Positions 54,548 through 64,000 are shown, counted from the stretch's first letter. The stretch is DNA of 64,000 nt from Bremerella sp. JC817 (GCF_040718835.1 NZ_JBFEFG010000240.1:62001-126000), one strand, 5' to 3'. Notes: a model not told the origin generated them from the sequence alone. Numbers and translations: made by a program.

Positions 54548-54582
54548 GAAGCTTTGGGGTGCGAGGCGTCGGTGGTGGGAAC

Positions 54583-55644
54583 TTAGTTATTGCCGGACGA
54601 AGGTTCCCGTGCGATTTTGCGGAAGTACTCTTCAATCGCGCGGCGATAATGCGAGGGGTATTCGTTCGAGATTTGCTGCAAAGCTTCCTGGCGTTCCTTC
54701 GGTGGAAGGTCGCCCCACTCGCCTTTGTTCTTCATCTCTTTTTCGTCGATTTCGCCAGGACCGCTTTCGGTGCCAGGGCGACTATCTTGCATCGGTTGCG
54801 AGCCTTGCCCACCCCCTTGCGATTGCTGTTGTTGCTGCTGCTGTTGACGCTGCTTTTCCAGATCTTCGATCATCTTGTCGAGCTTGGCGACCACGTCTTC
54901 TTCAGTCTGGCGAACCTTCTTGCCGGCACGACCGAGATCTAAGCGGCGTTCGATGTCTCGCATCAGGCGAGCCACTTCGTCCAGCGAATCGGTTTCGAGC
55001 GGTTCGATATCCTTCAGCATCATCTGCGACAAGGCGAGGTAGCGAGCTGGCAAACCTTCCGAACGAGCCAGAAGCTGCTGCAGCGTAGCGACGCATTCGT
55101 CTTTCTGAAGCAAGTAGTGCTGACAAGCAGCCTCGAAGAACAGCAAGGCAGCCGGGTCGACGACCTGGTCTGGCGTTGGTTCGTCGAGCTCGGTGAGGGC
55201 TTCATCGTAGAAGCCTTTTTCCGCCAGCCATTTGCCGTAAACGAACTTGGCATGATGCACCAGAAACGCTGGCGGCCACGCATCGGGCTTGGCAGGATCG
55301 AGTTCGATCGGGCCTTGATAAATGCCGGTGTCCTGAAACGCTTGAAGTTGCTGCCAGATATCGACGGACGTGATTTCCAGCGATTGATCGAGCAGTTGTC
55401 GCAGGTCGAGCGTGGTGTCGCCATCTTCGGCCCACAGGCTCAACAGGCGATCCTTGGTTTCATTCGGAGCATGCGTGGTTTGGGACCACGCGGTGAGTTC
55501 TTCGGACAACTGTTGGCGGGAAGGAGGCGTCCAGCGATTGGATACCGACAGACCCGATTCAGCGTGTACCAGACACGCAGAGCTGAGCAGTCCGGCAAGA
55601 GCCGCGAAACCGGTCAGGCTGCTGGCAATTCGGCGAAAACTCAT
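54583..55644 (-). CDS. Exported helical protein with Gln-rich linker
   Basis: 353 residues: signal peptide (about 1-29), a helical region that reads like TPR-type repeats (FVYGKWLAEKGFYDEALTELDE; LFFEAACQHYLLQKDECVATLQQLL), a coiled coil (DEVARLMRDIERRL...LDKMIEDLEKQ), an 8-glutamine tract, a Gly/Ser/Pro-rich linker and a short C-terminal domain (LPPKERQEALQQISNEYPSHYRRAIEEYFRKIA). No known enzyme. It overlaps the upstream gene by ATGA. The mix resembles the Gln-rich C-termini found with DUF4175-like proteins; probably part of the same envelope complex. Confidence 0.75.
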   Translation of the reverse strand: MSFRRIASSLTGFAALAGLLSSACLVHAESGLSVSNRWTPPSRQQLSEELTAWSQTTHAPNETKDRLLSLWAEDGDTTLDLRQLLDQSLEITSVDIWQQLQAFQDTGIYQGPIELDPAKPDAWPPAFLVHHAKFVYGKWLAEKGFYDEALTELDEPTPDQVVDPAALLFFEAACQHYLLQKDECVATLQQLLARSEGLPARYLALSQMMLKDIEPLETDSLDEVARLMRDIERRLDLGRAGKKVRQTEEDVVAKLDKMIEDLEKQRQQQQQQQQSQGGGQGSQPMQDSRPGTESGPGEIDEKEMKNKGEWGDLPPKERQEALQQISNEYPSHYRRAIEEYFRKIAREPSSGNN

Positions 55645-57632
55645 TGGTTCTTCCCCTGAACGTTGTCCCGAGTGATGTCGTAAATCCGGCTTTGACGTTC
55701 GGCCAAATCCCGTAACAGGTTTTTCAGATCTTCGCTGGTGGCTTGACCGACTTCGTCGTCGGCGTTGTCCAGCATCTGAGCGTATCGATTGGTTCGTTGG
55801 TTGACGCGAACTTGCATCGACTTGATCAACCGCAGTTCAGCGATCTGGTCGACCAGTGGTTCTTCACCTTGTTGTTGTTGCTGCTGTTGTTGCTGTTGCT
55901 GCTGCTGACGACGTTCTTCCTGTTCCTGCTGGGCTTGCTTTAGCGCTTCCAGCAGTTCTTCCAGGCCCGCCACAATGTCTTCTTCGATGGTGATGGTCAG
56001 GCTGTCGAGCTTGGACTGGCCCAGGCGATTGGCGACTTCCTGCATGTCTTCCCGCACCATCTGCAGGGACTCAGGGAAGGCGATCGACGAGCCTTCTTCT
56101 TTGAGCAGTTCGAGGCATTTGTCGGCTTCGACCATGATTTGCTTTTCAGCGAAGCTCAGTTTGCCGGCTTCCGCGTCTTCGGCCGAGCCACGCTGGTCGA
56201 GCGGGATCTGCGAGAGGCGTTCGGTGTCGTCGTTCACGCGAAGCTGCATTTCGAGCATCTTGGTGAAACGGACTTCGAGGCGAGCAAGCACGCGTTCGAT
56301 TTCTTCTTCACGAAGCTGACGCAAGATTTCTTCCAGCTCGGCGATGGCCTGGGCGAGTTCGTCGCGGGCCGCTTGCTGTTCCTGGACGGCACCTTCTTTG
56401 TCCGCTTCGTCAAGCTTCTTTTGAGCCTGTTCCATGCGGCGCTGGGCTTCTTCGATACGTTTACGTGGCGAGAACTCTTCCTGCTGCTGTTGCTGCTGGC
56501 CTTGTTCGCCCTGCTCGCCTTGTTCTCCGGGTTGGCCTTGCTGGCCCTGTTGTCCTTGCTGTTGGCTTTGTTGCCCTGGTTGGCCAGGCTTACTTTCCTG
56601 GCTTTCCCCTTCTTGGGACTCGCCTTCTTTCGATTCGCCAGATTCGCTCGGTTCGCCCATCTCGCCGGGCTTCGATTCCGACTCGCCAGACTTCGACTCT
56701 TTGTCCGAGGGGGCACCCTCTTTCATGTCACCTTCCGGCTTGTCTGACTCACCTTCGGATGGCTCGCCTGATTGGTTTTCACCAGACTTTTCTTCCCCTG
56801 GTTTGTTTTCGCCTTCGCCTGACTTGCCTTCGGCGTTCTCCCCTGACTTCTCGCCAGATGGTTTGCCTTCTTGGCCTTCCTCGCCAGGCTTCCCTTCGGT
56901 CGATTCCCCTTCTTCGCCCGATTTTGATTCGCCTTCGTTCTCTTCGCCTGGCTTCATCTCACCTTCGGACGAATCGCCTTGATCTCCGTTTTGGGAATCG
57001 CCAGACTCGCCGTTCTCGCCTTGAGGACGGTCGCTGGGGCGACCTCCTTCTTCTTGTTCGGCGATCATATCAGAGAGCGACTTGGCGTCGTCGGCCAGAC
57101 GGGCTTGTTCGTCACTGAGCGGTTTGGGAGAGCTTCCCCCTTCGGTGCGACCTTGGATACTGCGTTGGCGATTGAGCAGTTTCTGAGCTGACTTGATGTA
57201 GCTCTTGATGCGCGCTTCTTCATCTTTCAGCTGTTCGTCGCGGTTTTCGCTCTGCAATAGCTTCAAGAGAGAACGGAGATCGTTCTCGATCAATGTCTGC
57301 TGATCGCTGGCTCGCTTGAGCTGACCGCCGCTAAGGGAATCGGTGGTCTCTTGCATCCGCGATTGGACACGCAGGTTACGGCTGTTGCGGACCGCTTCGC
57401 GCAGCAGATTGGAACGCTGAGGATTGTTGGCCTCGTCGATATCAGCCATTTTGAGCATCAGCTTTTCGAGCTCGTCGAAATTCGTGCTCAGTTGCCGTTG
57501 GCGATCAGACAGGCCATCTTTTGTGGCGACTTCCTGGGCAAGCAGAAACGAAGGGCCCAGGACGATGCAAGTCAGGAGAATCAGCCCTCGCAGTCCAAAC
57601 CGCGCACCAGTTTTCGCAGGACATTCAGGCAT
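55641..57632 (-). CDS. Exported Gln-rich and acidic coiled-coil protein
   Basis: 663 residues. Signal peptide (about 12-32), coiled-coil region (40-180), a highly acidic low-complexity stretch of Glu, Gly, Ser and Lys (about 200-380) built of approximate G-E-S/K-P repeats, a Gln/Gly tract, a second coiled coil (about 385-480), and a 13-Gln run near residue 590 (bases 55870-55908) followed by a short helical domain. No catalytic motif. It overlaps the next gene by ATGA. The Q-rich coiled coil suggests a counterpart of the C-terminal part of DUF4175-type proteins. GGGAGA precedes the ATG. Confidence 0.78.
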   Translation of the reverse strand: MPECPAKTGARFGLRGLILLTCIVLGPSFLLAQEVATKDGLSDRQRQLSTNFDELEKLMLKMADIDEANNPQRSNLLREAVRNSRNLRVQSRMQETTDSLSGGQLKRASDQQTLIENDLRSLLKLLQSENRDEQLKDEEARIKSYIKSAQKLLNRQRSIQGRTEGGSSPKPLSDEQARLADDAKSLSDMIAEQEEGGRPSDRPQGENGESGDSQNGDQGDSSEGEMKPGEENEGESKSGEEGESTEGKPGEEGQEGKPSGEKSGENAEGKSGEGENKPGEEKSGENQSGEPSEGESDKPEGDMKEGAPSDKESKSGESESKPGEMGEPSESGESKEGESQEGESQESKPGQPGQQSQQQGQQGQQGQPGEQGEQGEQGQQQQQQEEFSPRKRIEEAQRRMEQAQKKLDEADKEGAVQEQQAARDELAQAIAELEEILRQLREEEIERVLARLEVRFTKMLEMQLRVNDDTERLSQIPLDQRGSAEDAEAGKLSFAEKQIMVEADKCLELLKEEGSSIAFPESLQMVREDMQEVANRLGQSKLDSLTITIEEDIVAGLEELLEALKQAQQEQEERRQQQQQQQQQQQQQGEEPLVDQIAELRLIKSMQVRVNQRTNRYAQMLDNADDEVGQATSEDLKNLLRDLAERQSRIYDITRDNVQGKNQ
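55870..55908. repeat. Glutamine-codon repeat (CAG/CAA)13
   Basis: 39 bases coding for 13 consecutive glutamines in the gene at 55641 (on the minus strand), as a mixture of CAG and CAA. A similar 8-codon run lies at about 54825-54850 in the next gene. Such tracts are prone to length change by slippage. Confidence 0.9.
56550..57000. repeat. Imperfect acidic Gly/Glu/Ser repeat region
   Basis: The part of the gene at 55641 coding for residues of the type GE-x-x-x-G-E/S-K-P repeats with variable spacing, giving repeated TCGCC/TTCGCC-type plus-strand words (such as TTCGCCTGG and TCGCCAGA). It is coding, low-complexity and probably disordered. Not a CRISPR array: units and spacers are irregular. 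Confidence 0.7.
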
Positions 57633-57689
57633 TAGGTTCTCCCTACTCTCTCAGAAAAGGGGATGGCCATTATTTGGCCACCGGTTCTT

Positions 57690-60017
57690 TTACTTTAACA
57701 GATCCAGGATCTGCTTCTTCCGCAAATCTTCCGTTTCTTCGCGAAGTTCGGTCTGAGCGTCGATCAGCTGACGCATCTTTTCCATAAGTTCGTTGAAGTT
57801 CTCCAAATCGAACATCTTCTCTAGGATACGTTCCATTTCGAGAATGATTGCGTCGGTCTGCTGTATGGCAACCTCTACAACCGGCAGAAACGGCTCAGGC
57901 TGGTCGTACAGTGCCTCCAATTCTTGCGTCGTGCTTTGTAATTGAGCATGCATCGGATCGGACAGCTTTTGGATCGGCTCGATAATCATTTTCTCGAGTC
58001 GTTCCTTGCGAGCGGTCGTATCCATCCGATTAGACGTCAATTCGACCCGGATTTCTTCGAAACCTACCCGAATACCTACAAGTTCTCCATCGGCTTTCTT
58101 ACTCGCCTGCTGGGCTCGTTGGATCCGCAAACGTTGCAGATCGAGTGCCTTTCGGAACAATTCTTGTGGATCGGTTGGCGTTTCTCCCTCTCGCGGGGTA
58201 GTTTCCGCGGCGGCGAACTTCTCGGCTCCCTGGGCGAAACGCTTGGCGTCGATCTGAATTCGGGCGTATTCCTCGCGAAGGCGGATCGTTTCTTCCCGGA
58301 TCTGCTCAAAGCGGCGACGCAGGTCGAGCTCGCGTCCTTCCAGCAGTGATAGCAGCTTGTCCGGGGTAACCACATCGAGTTGCAGTCGGTCAGCCGTGCC
58401 GATGTTTCCTTCGCCGTCCAGGTCACACTTGTCCTGGGCGAACAACGAAATCGTAACCTTGTCGTCCGGTTCGACCCGCAAAATGCCATCGGGCGTCTGC
58501 TGATCTTTCAAGTCGATCAGGGTCGAGAACAGCCCGTCGATATCGGTGGTAACCGGGATTTCCATCTTCGCGCCACCAACGACCTGAACTTCGATCCAAG
58601 AGCGAGCCACGCCGAAGTCGTCTTGAATGCGACCTTCCAGCCGGATCTGGGCATCTTTGGTGATGGCCGAACCAATGCCGACCGGACGCATCTCGACCGC
58701 CGGTGGCGAGTCAGGCACAGCCGTAATCTTTAAACGGTATGGAATCTCGTTCGAGACGCCGTCGATGTCGGTGAGCGAGACCTCCAGCGGAAGATCGCGT
58801 GACAAGCTGGCGAACGTTTCCTGGATTTCGGTGATCGGCGTATCGAAGGTCAGCTCTTTGGTTTCCTTCGTTCCCAGGTCAAACAGCGTGGCCGAGACAA
58901 TTGGCTTGCTGGAAACCATCGACAAGGTGACCTGCGAGCCAACGGGAAGCTGCGTCGCCCCAGAGACCGCTTCCTTACGTGGAAGCAATTCGGTGTATCC
59001 CGGCAGGACGGCGTCGACTTCGCTGCGAGTGATGAACGGTCGATCGACCACTTCAATGCGATAGTCCGACAACTTGTGGTCGTAGCCAATCACATCGAAG
59101 CCGAGTGACGTGGTCATGCTGATCAGCGGCTTACGGTCGTAAACGAACGAGACCTTGCCATCGTCGTCGGCATTGCCCATTCGCTGCATCCGGACCGAGT
59201 CCGACACGCCATCGCCGGTGCGATAGACGAGCGAGCAGTAACGAGGCGTGTACGGGGCGTTCGCATCGGCGGCAACCAACAGTCGCACCGAACTGCCACG
59301 GGCAATTTTCACGACCCCATCGGTGAACGGCAGCACGACCGTGGTCGAACCTTCTTCGTCCCCGGCGTCGCTCCGCTGAAGGACTTCGACCCCCACCACT
59401 TCGATTCGGGCCAAACGTGGCCAGGTCGTATCGCTGAGCATCACCAGGCGGCTCATCCAGGTTTGGAACGCTGGCAGAGCGACCAGGGCGAACAAGCCAA
59501 TGCTGAGCAACGCCCCCACCGCCAACGAGCCTTTACGCCAGAGCGGGGTTGGATCGAACAACTCGGTGACGTTCGCTTCCGGCAACGTGGCCAACGCATC
59601 GCGACGTGTCTGGGCGAGCATCTCTTGCTCGTAGGCATCCATCTCGGAAGTCGATTCCGCGGCTTCGACCGTCGTCAGCAGGCTTTCGCCAAACTGCGGA
59701 TAACGGCGTTCGATCAGCAGGGCCATGCTTCGATTGGGAAGCTTCACCCAGACGCGGCGGAGGATCAACTGAAACAGCAGCCAGGCCGAGCCGAGGCCGG
59801 CGATCCCCAGCACAACGGTCCGTGCTTCGACCGGCATTTCGCTGGCCCCGAAGGTGACCGGCAAATAGTCGAGAGCCAGTCCAACCCAGAAGACGATCCC
59901 CAACCAAATCAGAATGGTGGCGATTCCTTCCAAGATCACGTAGCGGCGAATGCCACTGCGGAGCTTGTCGAGAAGCTGCAGGATCGAATCAGGAATGGGG
60001 TCACGAGAAGTGCTCAT
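57690..60017 (-). CDS. Membrane protein, DUF4175-like
   Basis: 775 residues. Three N-terminal hydrophobic segments (about 25-50, 65-90 and 160-185), a long extracytoplasmic beta-rich central part (about 195-540; many VVGVEVLQ- and DVIGYDHKLSDYRIEVVDRP-like strands), then a coiled-coil C-terminus with LLEGRELDLRRRFEQIREE and FDLENFNELMEKMRQLIDAQ. The layout resembles DUF4175/TIGR02302-type proteins, whose Gln-rich C-terminus would correspond here to the next gene. The ATG at 60017 overlaps the upstream stop (ATGA). No catalytic residues seen. Confidence 0.72.
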   Translation of the reverse strand: MSTSRDPIPDSILQLLDKLRSGIRRYVILEGIATILIWLGIVFWVGLALDYLPVTFGASEMPVEARTVVLGIAGLGSAWLLFQLILRRVWVKLPNRSMALLIERRYPQFGESLLTTVEAAESTSEMDAYEQEMLAQTRRDALATLPEANVTELFDPTPLWRKGSLAVGALLSIGLFALVALPAFQTWMSRLVMLSDTTWPRLARIEVVGVEVLQRSDAGDEEGSTTVVLPFTDGVVKIARGSSVRLLVAADANAPYTPRYCSLVYRTGDGVSDSVRMQRMGNADDDGKVSFVYDRKPLISMTTSLGFDVIGYDHKLSDYRIEVVDRPFITRSEVDAVLPGYTELLPRKEAVSGATQLPVGSQVTLSMVSSKPIVSATLFDLGTKETKELTFDTPITEIQETFASLSRDLPLEVSLTDIDGVSNEIPYRLKITAVPDSPPAVEMRPVGIGSAITKDAQIRLEGRIQDDFGVARSWIEVQVVGGAKMEIPVTTDIDGLFSTLIDLKDQQTPDGILRVEPDDKVTISLFAQDKCDLDGEGNIGTADRLQLDVVTPDKLLSLLEGRELDLRRRFEQIREETIRLREEYARIQIDAKRFAQGAEKFAAAETTPREGETPTDPQELFRKALDLQRLRIQRAQQASKKADGELVGIRVGFEEIRVELTSNRMDTTARKERLEKMIIEPIQKLSDPMHAQLQSTTQELEALYDQPEPFLPVVEVAIQQTDAIILEMERILEKMFDLENFNELMEKMRQLIDAQTELREETEDLRKKQILDLLK

Positions 60018-62764
60018 GCCAGTTTCGCGAACCTCCGTTGAATCCATTCCACACTCAACGCCAGGACAATGAACGCCATCAGCCAGCCTCGCAGTTGAAG
60101 CTGGAAAGTTCGGTCGGTCAGGTCAGGGAGAGCCGTAAACATATCTCGTGGTGGAAGAGCCTCGGGGCCAACCAGGGCCGCCAGGTTCTCTTGTTTCATC
60201 AGGTCATTAATGCCGACGATCGACTTGCCGCCTGTTTCCCCACTAAGCGCGGTCAGCACGGCATCGTCGCGGCGAGGGTTCGCGATTTCGCGATCGGGGA
60301 TTCGAGCCCTAACTTCGCGAGTCAGCAGGCTATCGTCGCCACCGCCCGGCAGCATTACTTCAACGCGATATTCGCCATCTTGCAGCGGCGTAAATTGTCC
60401 GGCGTACTGACCTTCCTCGAACTCTGGAAGTTGTCGCAGCATCAACGATTCTTCAGTACCGTCTGGCTTCACCAGGCGGGCTTCCAGTTGCGGATCGGTC
60501 AGCGGGTTGTGCTGGGCATCGGTGAGGAAGGCCCGCACGTCGACTGTTTCGCCCAGCGAGACACGATCGGCGCTGACCAGCAGCAAACCACGGCTCGAGT
60601 CGCGAGCCAACCGGCCCTGCGAAGCGTAACGAATCAGCTTGGTGTAGAAGGCCTCGAAGTAGCCGACACCCATCGAGCGCAGTCGCCAGATTTCGCCACT
60701 TCCCAGGAAGATGACGCGGCCGGCTCCGTAGAAGTGCGAAGCCATGTAAACCGGCGACTTGCCGGTCGAATCGCCGTCGATCTCGGCCCACACCGCGGCA
60801 CCTGGCTTCACGCCACTGACGGTGAAGTAGCCATAGACACCGGGAAACTGTTGCCAGATCCGGGCACTTACGTCGGCGTCGGAATCGAGTCGTAGCGCTT
60901 CCGACTTCTGCCCTTCGGACGAGAGCAGAATCTTATGAGGTGTCTCGGAACCAAATCGCCCCAGACCGATTCCGGTACCGCGGCTGAAGAAGGTCACCGG
61001 GTGAAGGTCTTTCACGATGTCGATCGCGTCATTGCCGCGTTTCTGGCTCGCCCACACCGGCGTGAAGATCGGACCAGCGACCACAATCAGGCCGCCAGCC
61101 TTCTCGCCGACCCAGCGTTCCAGCAGTTGGATTTGATCGTACGAGAATTTCGACCAATCGGGATCGAACGCCACGATGCAGTCGTACTCTTCAAACAGCA
61201 CGGTCGGATCGTCAGGGAACTCGAACAGCAGTTCGTCCGACTCTTGCGAGATCCCTGGTTCGCCGGTCTGCAGCAGAACATGCAGCTCGACATCTTTATC
61301 GCGGAACAGTTGATTGCGGAGGAAGCGATATTCACGCGTTGGCCCACCGGCGACCAGCAGAACGCGGTTACGCTGCTGAACGATCTGAACCTTGACCGTC
61401 TTTTGGTTGTCGCTCGGGTCGATGTCCGATTCGGACGCGGAAACAATCCGAAGCTGATAGGCCCGGGTACCGATGTTCTCTGGCGTGATTTGGAAATCGA
61501 CCGGAATCACTTCGCCATCCTCGCCGAGGCGAATTGGCTCGGAAGCCATGTCGATCGATTGTTCCTGAAATTTTCCTTCGTCGTCCATCACGCCGGAGGC
61601 AACTTGAAGCGTGACAAACTTGTTGGGCATGCCGAAGCCTTGAAGGTAGCCCCGGAGTTGGAACTGATCGCCTGGGTATGCTTTGGAAGGTGCTTCCAGG
61701 TCGACAATCCGCACGTTCTGCGGCTGCTGATCGGAACCAAGGCCGACTGTCACAATCCGGGCGCCGATCTCGCGGGCCATGCGTGCCGCTTCGATCGGCT
61801 GCGTACCTTCGTTGTTGGCACCATCCGAGACCAGCAAGATGCCGGCAAACGGACCACCACGTTCACGGTTGACCAGTTGAATGACGGCATCGCCGATACG
61901 GGTCTCAAGGCCGGTTGGCTGCAGTGACTTGGCCCAGTCGACGCTTGCCAATTCGTCCGACTTAGTTTCGTCTTCGGTCGAGAGAATATCGGTTTGTGTG
62001 TCGGCTGGCTTCTGCGAAGACTTGCCGAACACGATCTCCCACGGACGAACCTGATCGTTTCGCAGGTCCCCTGCCCCGACCAGCACAAAGGCGGCGAGCA
62101 GGCAGATGGCACTGACGAAGTTCATGTACGCGGCGCTGGCCGAGGTCGCGAAGATGCCGGCGGCGAGCAGCGTCACCACGCCGACCGCCATCAGGCTGAT
62201 GCCGGTCCAGGTGATCCAGGTCATCTCGGACCACTGTTGTTCATACGATTCGCTTGGCTGATCGTCAGCGATATCGGCGGCCTCGCCGGTACGACCGAAG
62301 AACGCGACGTTCCGGGGTGGCGAGGAGTCGTCGAAGGTCAGCACGCTGACGTCATGATCTTTGCGAAGTTCGCTGACCAGATCACTTTGCGAAAGGAGGG
62401 CAATCGCTTTGTCGGCCCGGGAGGTCGGATCGGATCCGGTGCCAGGGGCATCGTCGGAAAGCCCCATGCTTTGACTCGTATCGACCAGCACGGCGACACG
62501 GGAGTTCTCGCGAACTTCACGCTGCGTTTTCTTTTCGAGGTTGAAGAAGAAGAGCAGCAGTCCAAGCAGTGCGGCGGTTCGCAGGCCGAACAAAACCAGT
62601 CGGCTGAGGCCTGGCAATGCGTGCGTATCGCGACGCGACCACCACCAGACGAACACCATGATGGCGACGACAACAGCAACCAAGGCTGCCCATTGCGACC
62701 AGTTGGGAAGTTCGGCTAGCCGGCTGAACTGATAGGCGGTTACGGTGTTGGTGGCCTGATTCAC
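60014..62764 (-). CDS. VWA-domain membrane protein
   Basis: 916 residues. Two N-terminal helices (about 24-45 and 55-78), then a von Willebrand A-type start VAVLVDTSQSM with the metal-binding D-x-S-x-S at 95-99, internal hydrophobic helices (about 200-250), the remainder of the VWA/Rossmann region (FAGILLVSDGANNEGTQ), a class-I amidotransferase-like segment (about 500-600, LVAGGPTREYRFLRNQLF), a beta-rich part and a C-terminal helix. This architecture is common in planctomycete operons with MoxR ATPases. GTG start at 62764 with CAGGAG upstream, overlapping the upstream stop (GTGA). Confidence 0.82.
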   Translation of the reverse strand: MNQATNTVTAYQFSRLAELPNWSQWAALVAVVVAIMVFVWWWSRRDTHALPGLSRLVLFGLRTAALLGLLLFFFNLEKKTQREVRENSRVAVLVDTSQSMGLSDDAPGTGSDPTSRADKAIALLSQSDLVSELRKDHDVSVLTFDDSSPPRNVAFFGRTGEAADIADDQPSESYEQQWSEMTWITWTGISLMAVGVVTLLAAGIFATSASAAYMNFVSAICLLAAFVLVGAGDLRNDQVRPWEIVFGKSSQKPADTQTDILSTEDETKSDELASVDWAKSLQPTGLETRIGDAVIQLVNRERGGPFAGILLVSDGANNEGTQPIEAARMAREIGARIVTVGLGSDQQPQNVRIVDLEAPSKAYPGDQFQLRGYLQGFGMPNKFVTLQVASGVMDDEGKFQEQSIDMASEPIRLGEDGEVIPVDFQITPENIGTRAYQLRIVSASESDIDPSDNQKTVKVQIVQQRNRVLLVAGGPTREYRFLRNQLFRDKDVELHVLLQTGEPGISQESDELLFEFPDDPTVLFEEYDCIVAFDPDWSKFSYDQIQLLERWVGEKAGGLIVVAGPIFTPVWASQKRGNDAIDIVKDLHPVTFFSRGTGIGLGRFGSETPHKILLSSEGQKSEALRLDSDADVSARIWQQFPGVYGYFTVSGVKPGAAVWAEIDGDSTGKSPVYMASHFYGAGRVIFLGSGEIWRLRSMGVGYFEAFYTKLIRYASQGRLARDSSRGLLLVSADRVSLGETVDVRAFLTDAQHNPLTDPQLEARLVKPDGTEESLMLRQLPEFEEGQYAGQFTPLQDGEYRVEVMLPGGGDDSLLTREVRARIPDREIANPRRDDAVLTALSGETGGKSIVGINDLMKQENLAALVGPEALPPRDMFTALPDLTDRTFQLQLRGWLMAFIVLALSVEWIQRRFAKLA

Positions 62765-64000
62765 GCGGCGGTCGCTCCTGGAGCCACCGGATGGTAACTC
62801 GCGTAAAAGGCCAGCACTTGTTCCAAGAGCAACGCTCCGATCACCAGCATCAGCAAGATCGATTGCCAGTTGGTACCTTGGTTGGCGGCATTGTCATACT
62901 GCCAGGCATCCGCGGCGAAGTAGTTGAACATGACCGATGGGTAAAGCTGTCGCAGGTCGGTTTCGGTCAGTCCCAGCAAATCGCTTTCGGCGATCTCTGG
63001 AGCGAGCGAGTAACGGCGGACTTCGTTCGATCCGTCGACCTTCGTCATCCAGGCCTCGTACACGCCGGCCGAACCGGTAATGAAACGACCGGTGACCGAA
63101 TCAATGCCGGCCAGGGTGGCCTCGCTGTTGAGTGTGCCCGGGATGGCTTGCATCGTGACCGACTCGCTGCGATCGGTTGGCAAGCGAGTCGAACCGGGCG
63201 TGTAGAACTGAACCGATTCGCGGTAGTCGGACGAAGGAGCGGTCACCGAGATCGGCGAACCGACAGGCTTGGCGGCCGCGGCGAACTTCCCTTTCCCGGC
63301 GTAGTTCCGCAGTTCGAGCACCATCACGATAAAGCTTGGGTTGGTCGCCCAACTGTTCCACTGCGGACCGAGCGAAGTGAGGAAGGTCACCACTTTGCCT
63401 TGGCCTACCGGATGTTCGAGAACCAGCGGAGCACCGTTGCGGAGCGAGCCAAGGACTTGAACTTCGTCAGGCTTGGATAGCTCGAAATCAGGGACAACCG
63501 GGAAGTAGTTATTCACCACCAGGCGTCGCAGGAAGGGATTCTTCTCGCCGGCGAAGACCCGGAAGATCGGATTGTCGCCTGGGGCGAAATCGGAAGGTCC
63601 GTCTGGAATGTTTTGTGGAAGTTCGTCAGCAGCTTCCAGCGAGGTCGGCAGCAAGTTGGCTGCGGCCAGTTCGGCCAAACCAATCTCGCTGGAACCAGGC
63701 CCGCAATACCAAACGATGCCACCCCCTGCTTCGGCGTACTGCTTGAGCGTTTTGATGACACGTTCGTCAAACTGCGGCGGATCGATGATGAAGATCGTCT
63801 CGAACTTCTCGAGATCCTTCGCCTCGGCCGTCGTTAGAAAGCTGTTGCTGGCGGTTGTTGGGCTGACACCAGTCGACACGTTCGGGCCAGGATTGAAGAC
63901 CGATTGCAAGTAAAACGCGCTGGTCAGTTTCGGATCGCCATCAACGATCAGCACGGGAATGTTGGCCTGGACATCGGTCGAGGCAAAACGCTGATTGTCG
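62761..64000 (-). CDS. BatA-like membrane protein, N-terminus beyond window
   Basis: 412 residues plus stop are visible; the frame is open at base 64000 (ending ..DNQRFASTDVQANIPVLIVDGDP), so the N-terminal part, normally with two helices and a small adhesion-type domain in the BatA family, lies outside. The visible part has an amidotransferase-like VLIVDGDPKLTSAFYLQS and GGGIVWYCGPG, an extended beta region, and a C-terminal helix (ILLMLVIGALLLEQVLAFY). Its stop overlaps the VWA gene start by four bases. A MoxR ATPase and DUF58 gene would be expected upstream. Confidence 0.72.
   Translation of the reverse strand, partial: DNQRFASTDVQANIPVLIVDGDPKLTSAFYLQSVFNPGPNVSTGVSPTTASNSFLTTAEAKDLEKFETIFIIDPPQFDERVIKTLKQYAEAGGGIVWYCGPGSSEIGLAELAAANLLPTSLEAADELPQNIPDGPSDFAPGDNPIFRVFAGEKNPFLRRLVVNNYFPVVPDFELSKPDEVQVLGSLRNGAPLVLEHPVGQGKVVTFLTSLGPQWNSWATNPSFIVMVLELRNYAGKGKFAAAAKPVGSPISVTAPSSDYRESVQFYTPGSTRLPTDRSESVTMQAIPGTLNSEATLAGIDSVTGRFITGSAGVYEAWMTKVDGSNEVRRYSLAPEIAESDLLGLTETDLRQLYPSVMFNYFAADAWQYDNAANQGTNWQSILLMLVIGALLLEQVLAFYASYHPVAPGATAA

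Noticed and set aside
56550..57000. Possible CRISPR or tandem-repeat array
   Set aside because: The repeats are irregular codon-level repeats of an acidic low-complexity protein; no constant repeat with unique spacers.

Overview
The window reads as chromosomal DNA of a planctomycete, most probably a Pirellulaceae member (Blastopirellula/Bremerella-like). The grounds are two DUF1559 proteins with the N-terminal prepilin-type signature GFTLVELLVVIAIIGVLIAL, each paired with a small carboxypeptidase-regulatory-like lipoprotein; a DUF1598-type exported protein; a PPi-type phosphofructokinase; and a methanofuran-biosynthesis-like gene trio typical of planctomycetes and methylotrophs. GC content is moderate, and long antisense reading frames are common but are shadows. 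I saw no tRNA, rRNA, CRISPR array, insertion sequence or prophage.

Layout. 1-6.3 kb: glyA (partial), small membrane and thioredoxin-like proteins, a lipoprotein/DUF1559 pair, an SDR, and fabI with a clear terminator. 6.4-8.2 kb: a CBS protein and a CaCA cation exchanger. 8.3-14.7 kb: a co-directional central-carbon block (PPi-phosphofructokinase, HAD phosphatase, gnd, SDR, zwf) that joins glycolysis to the oxidative pentose phosphate pathway. 15-19.8 kb: two divergent Dus tRNA-dihydrouridine synthases flanking queG plus two exported proteins. 19.8-22.8 kb: a DUF4190/pseudopilin-like hybrid and an enlarged AGCS sodium symporter.

23-28.9 kb: a complete-looking suf operon (sufR, a lone nuoB homologue, sufC, sufB, sufD, a Rieske ferredoxin, a SufT-type DUF59 protein) closed by a strong terminator, with a possible attenuator between sufB and sufD. 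29-33.6 kb: a second lipoprotein/DUF1559 pair, then three genes resembling mfnD, mfnF and mfnE. 33.6-38.2 kb: a DUF1598-like exported protein, an FHA-GAF-sigma54 activator and a CheX-like protein. 38.4-44.3 kb: single genes (thioredoxin-like, two dehydrogenases, Ser/Thr kinase, MATE transporter). 44.4-48.1 kb: a DoxX-like membrane protein with an apparent CTG start, a Tat-exported Gfo/Idh/MocA oxidoreductase, and a TIM-barrel isomerase.

48.5-64 kb: a long minus-strand operon, still open at the window end, of nine tightly packed genes, many joined by ATGA, GTGA or TAATG overlaps. It encodes a BatA-like membrane protein, a VWA membrane protein, a DUF4175-like membrane protein, a secreted Gln-rich/acidic coiled-coil protein, a second Gln-rich exported protein, an NPCBM-type exported protein, one HtrA-like protease with an intact triad, and two HtrA-like proteins that have lost all three catalytic residues. 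This envelope-facing assembly is the best candidate for an undescribed system in the window.
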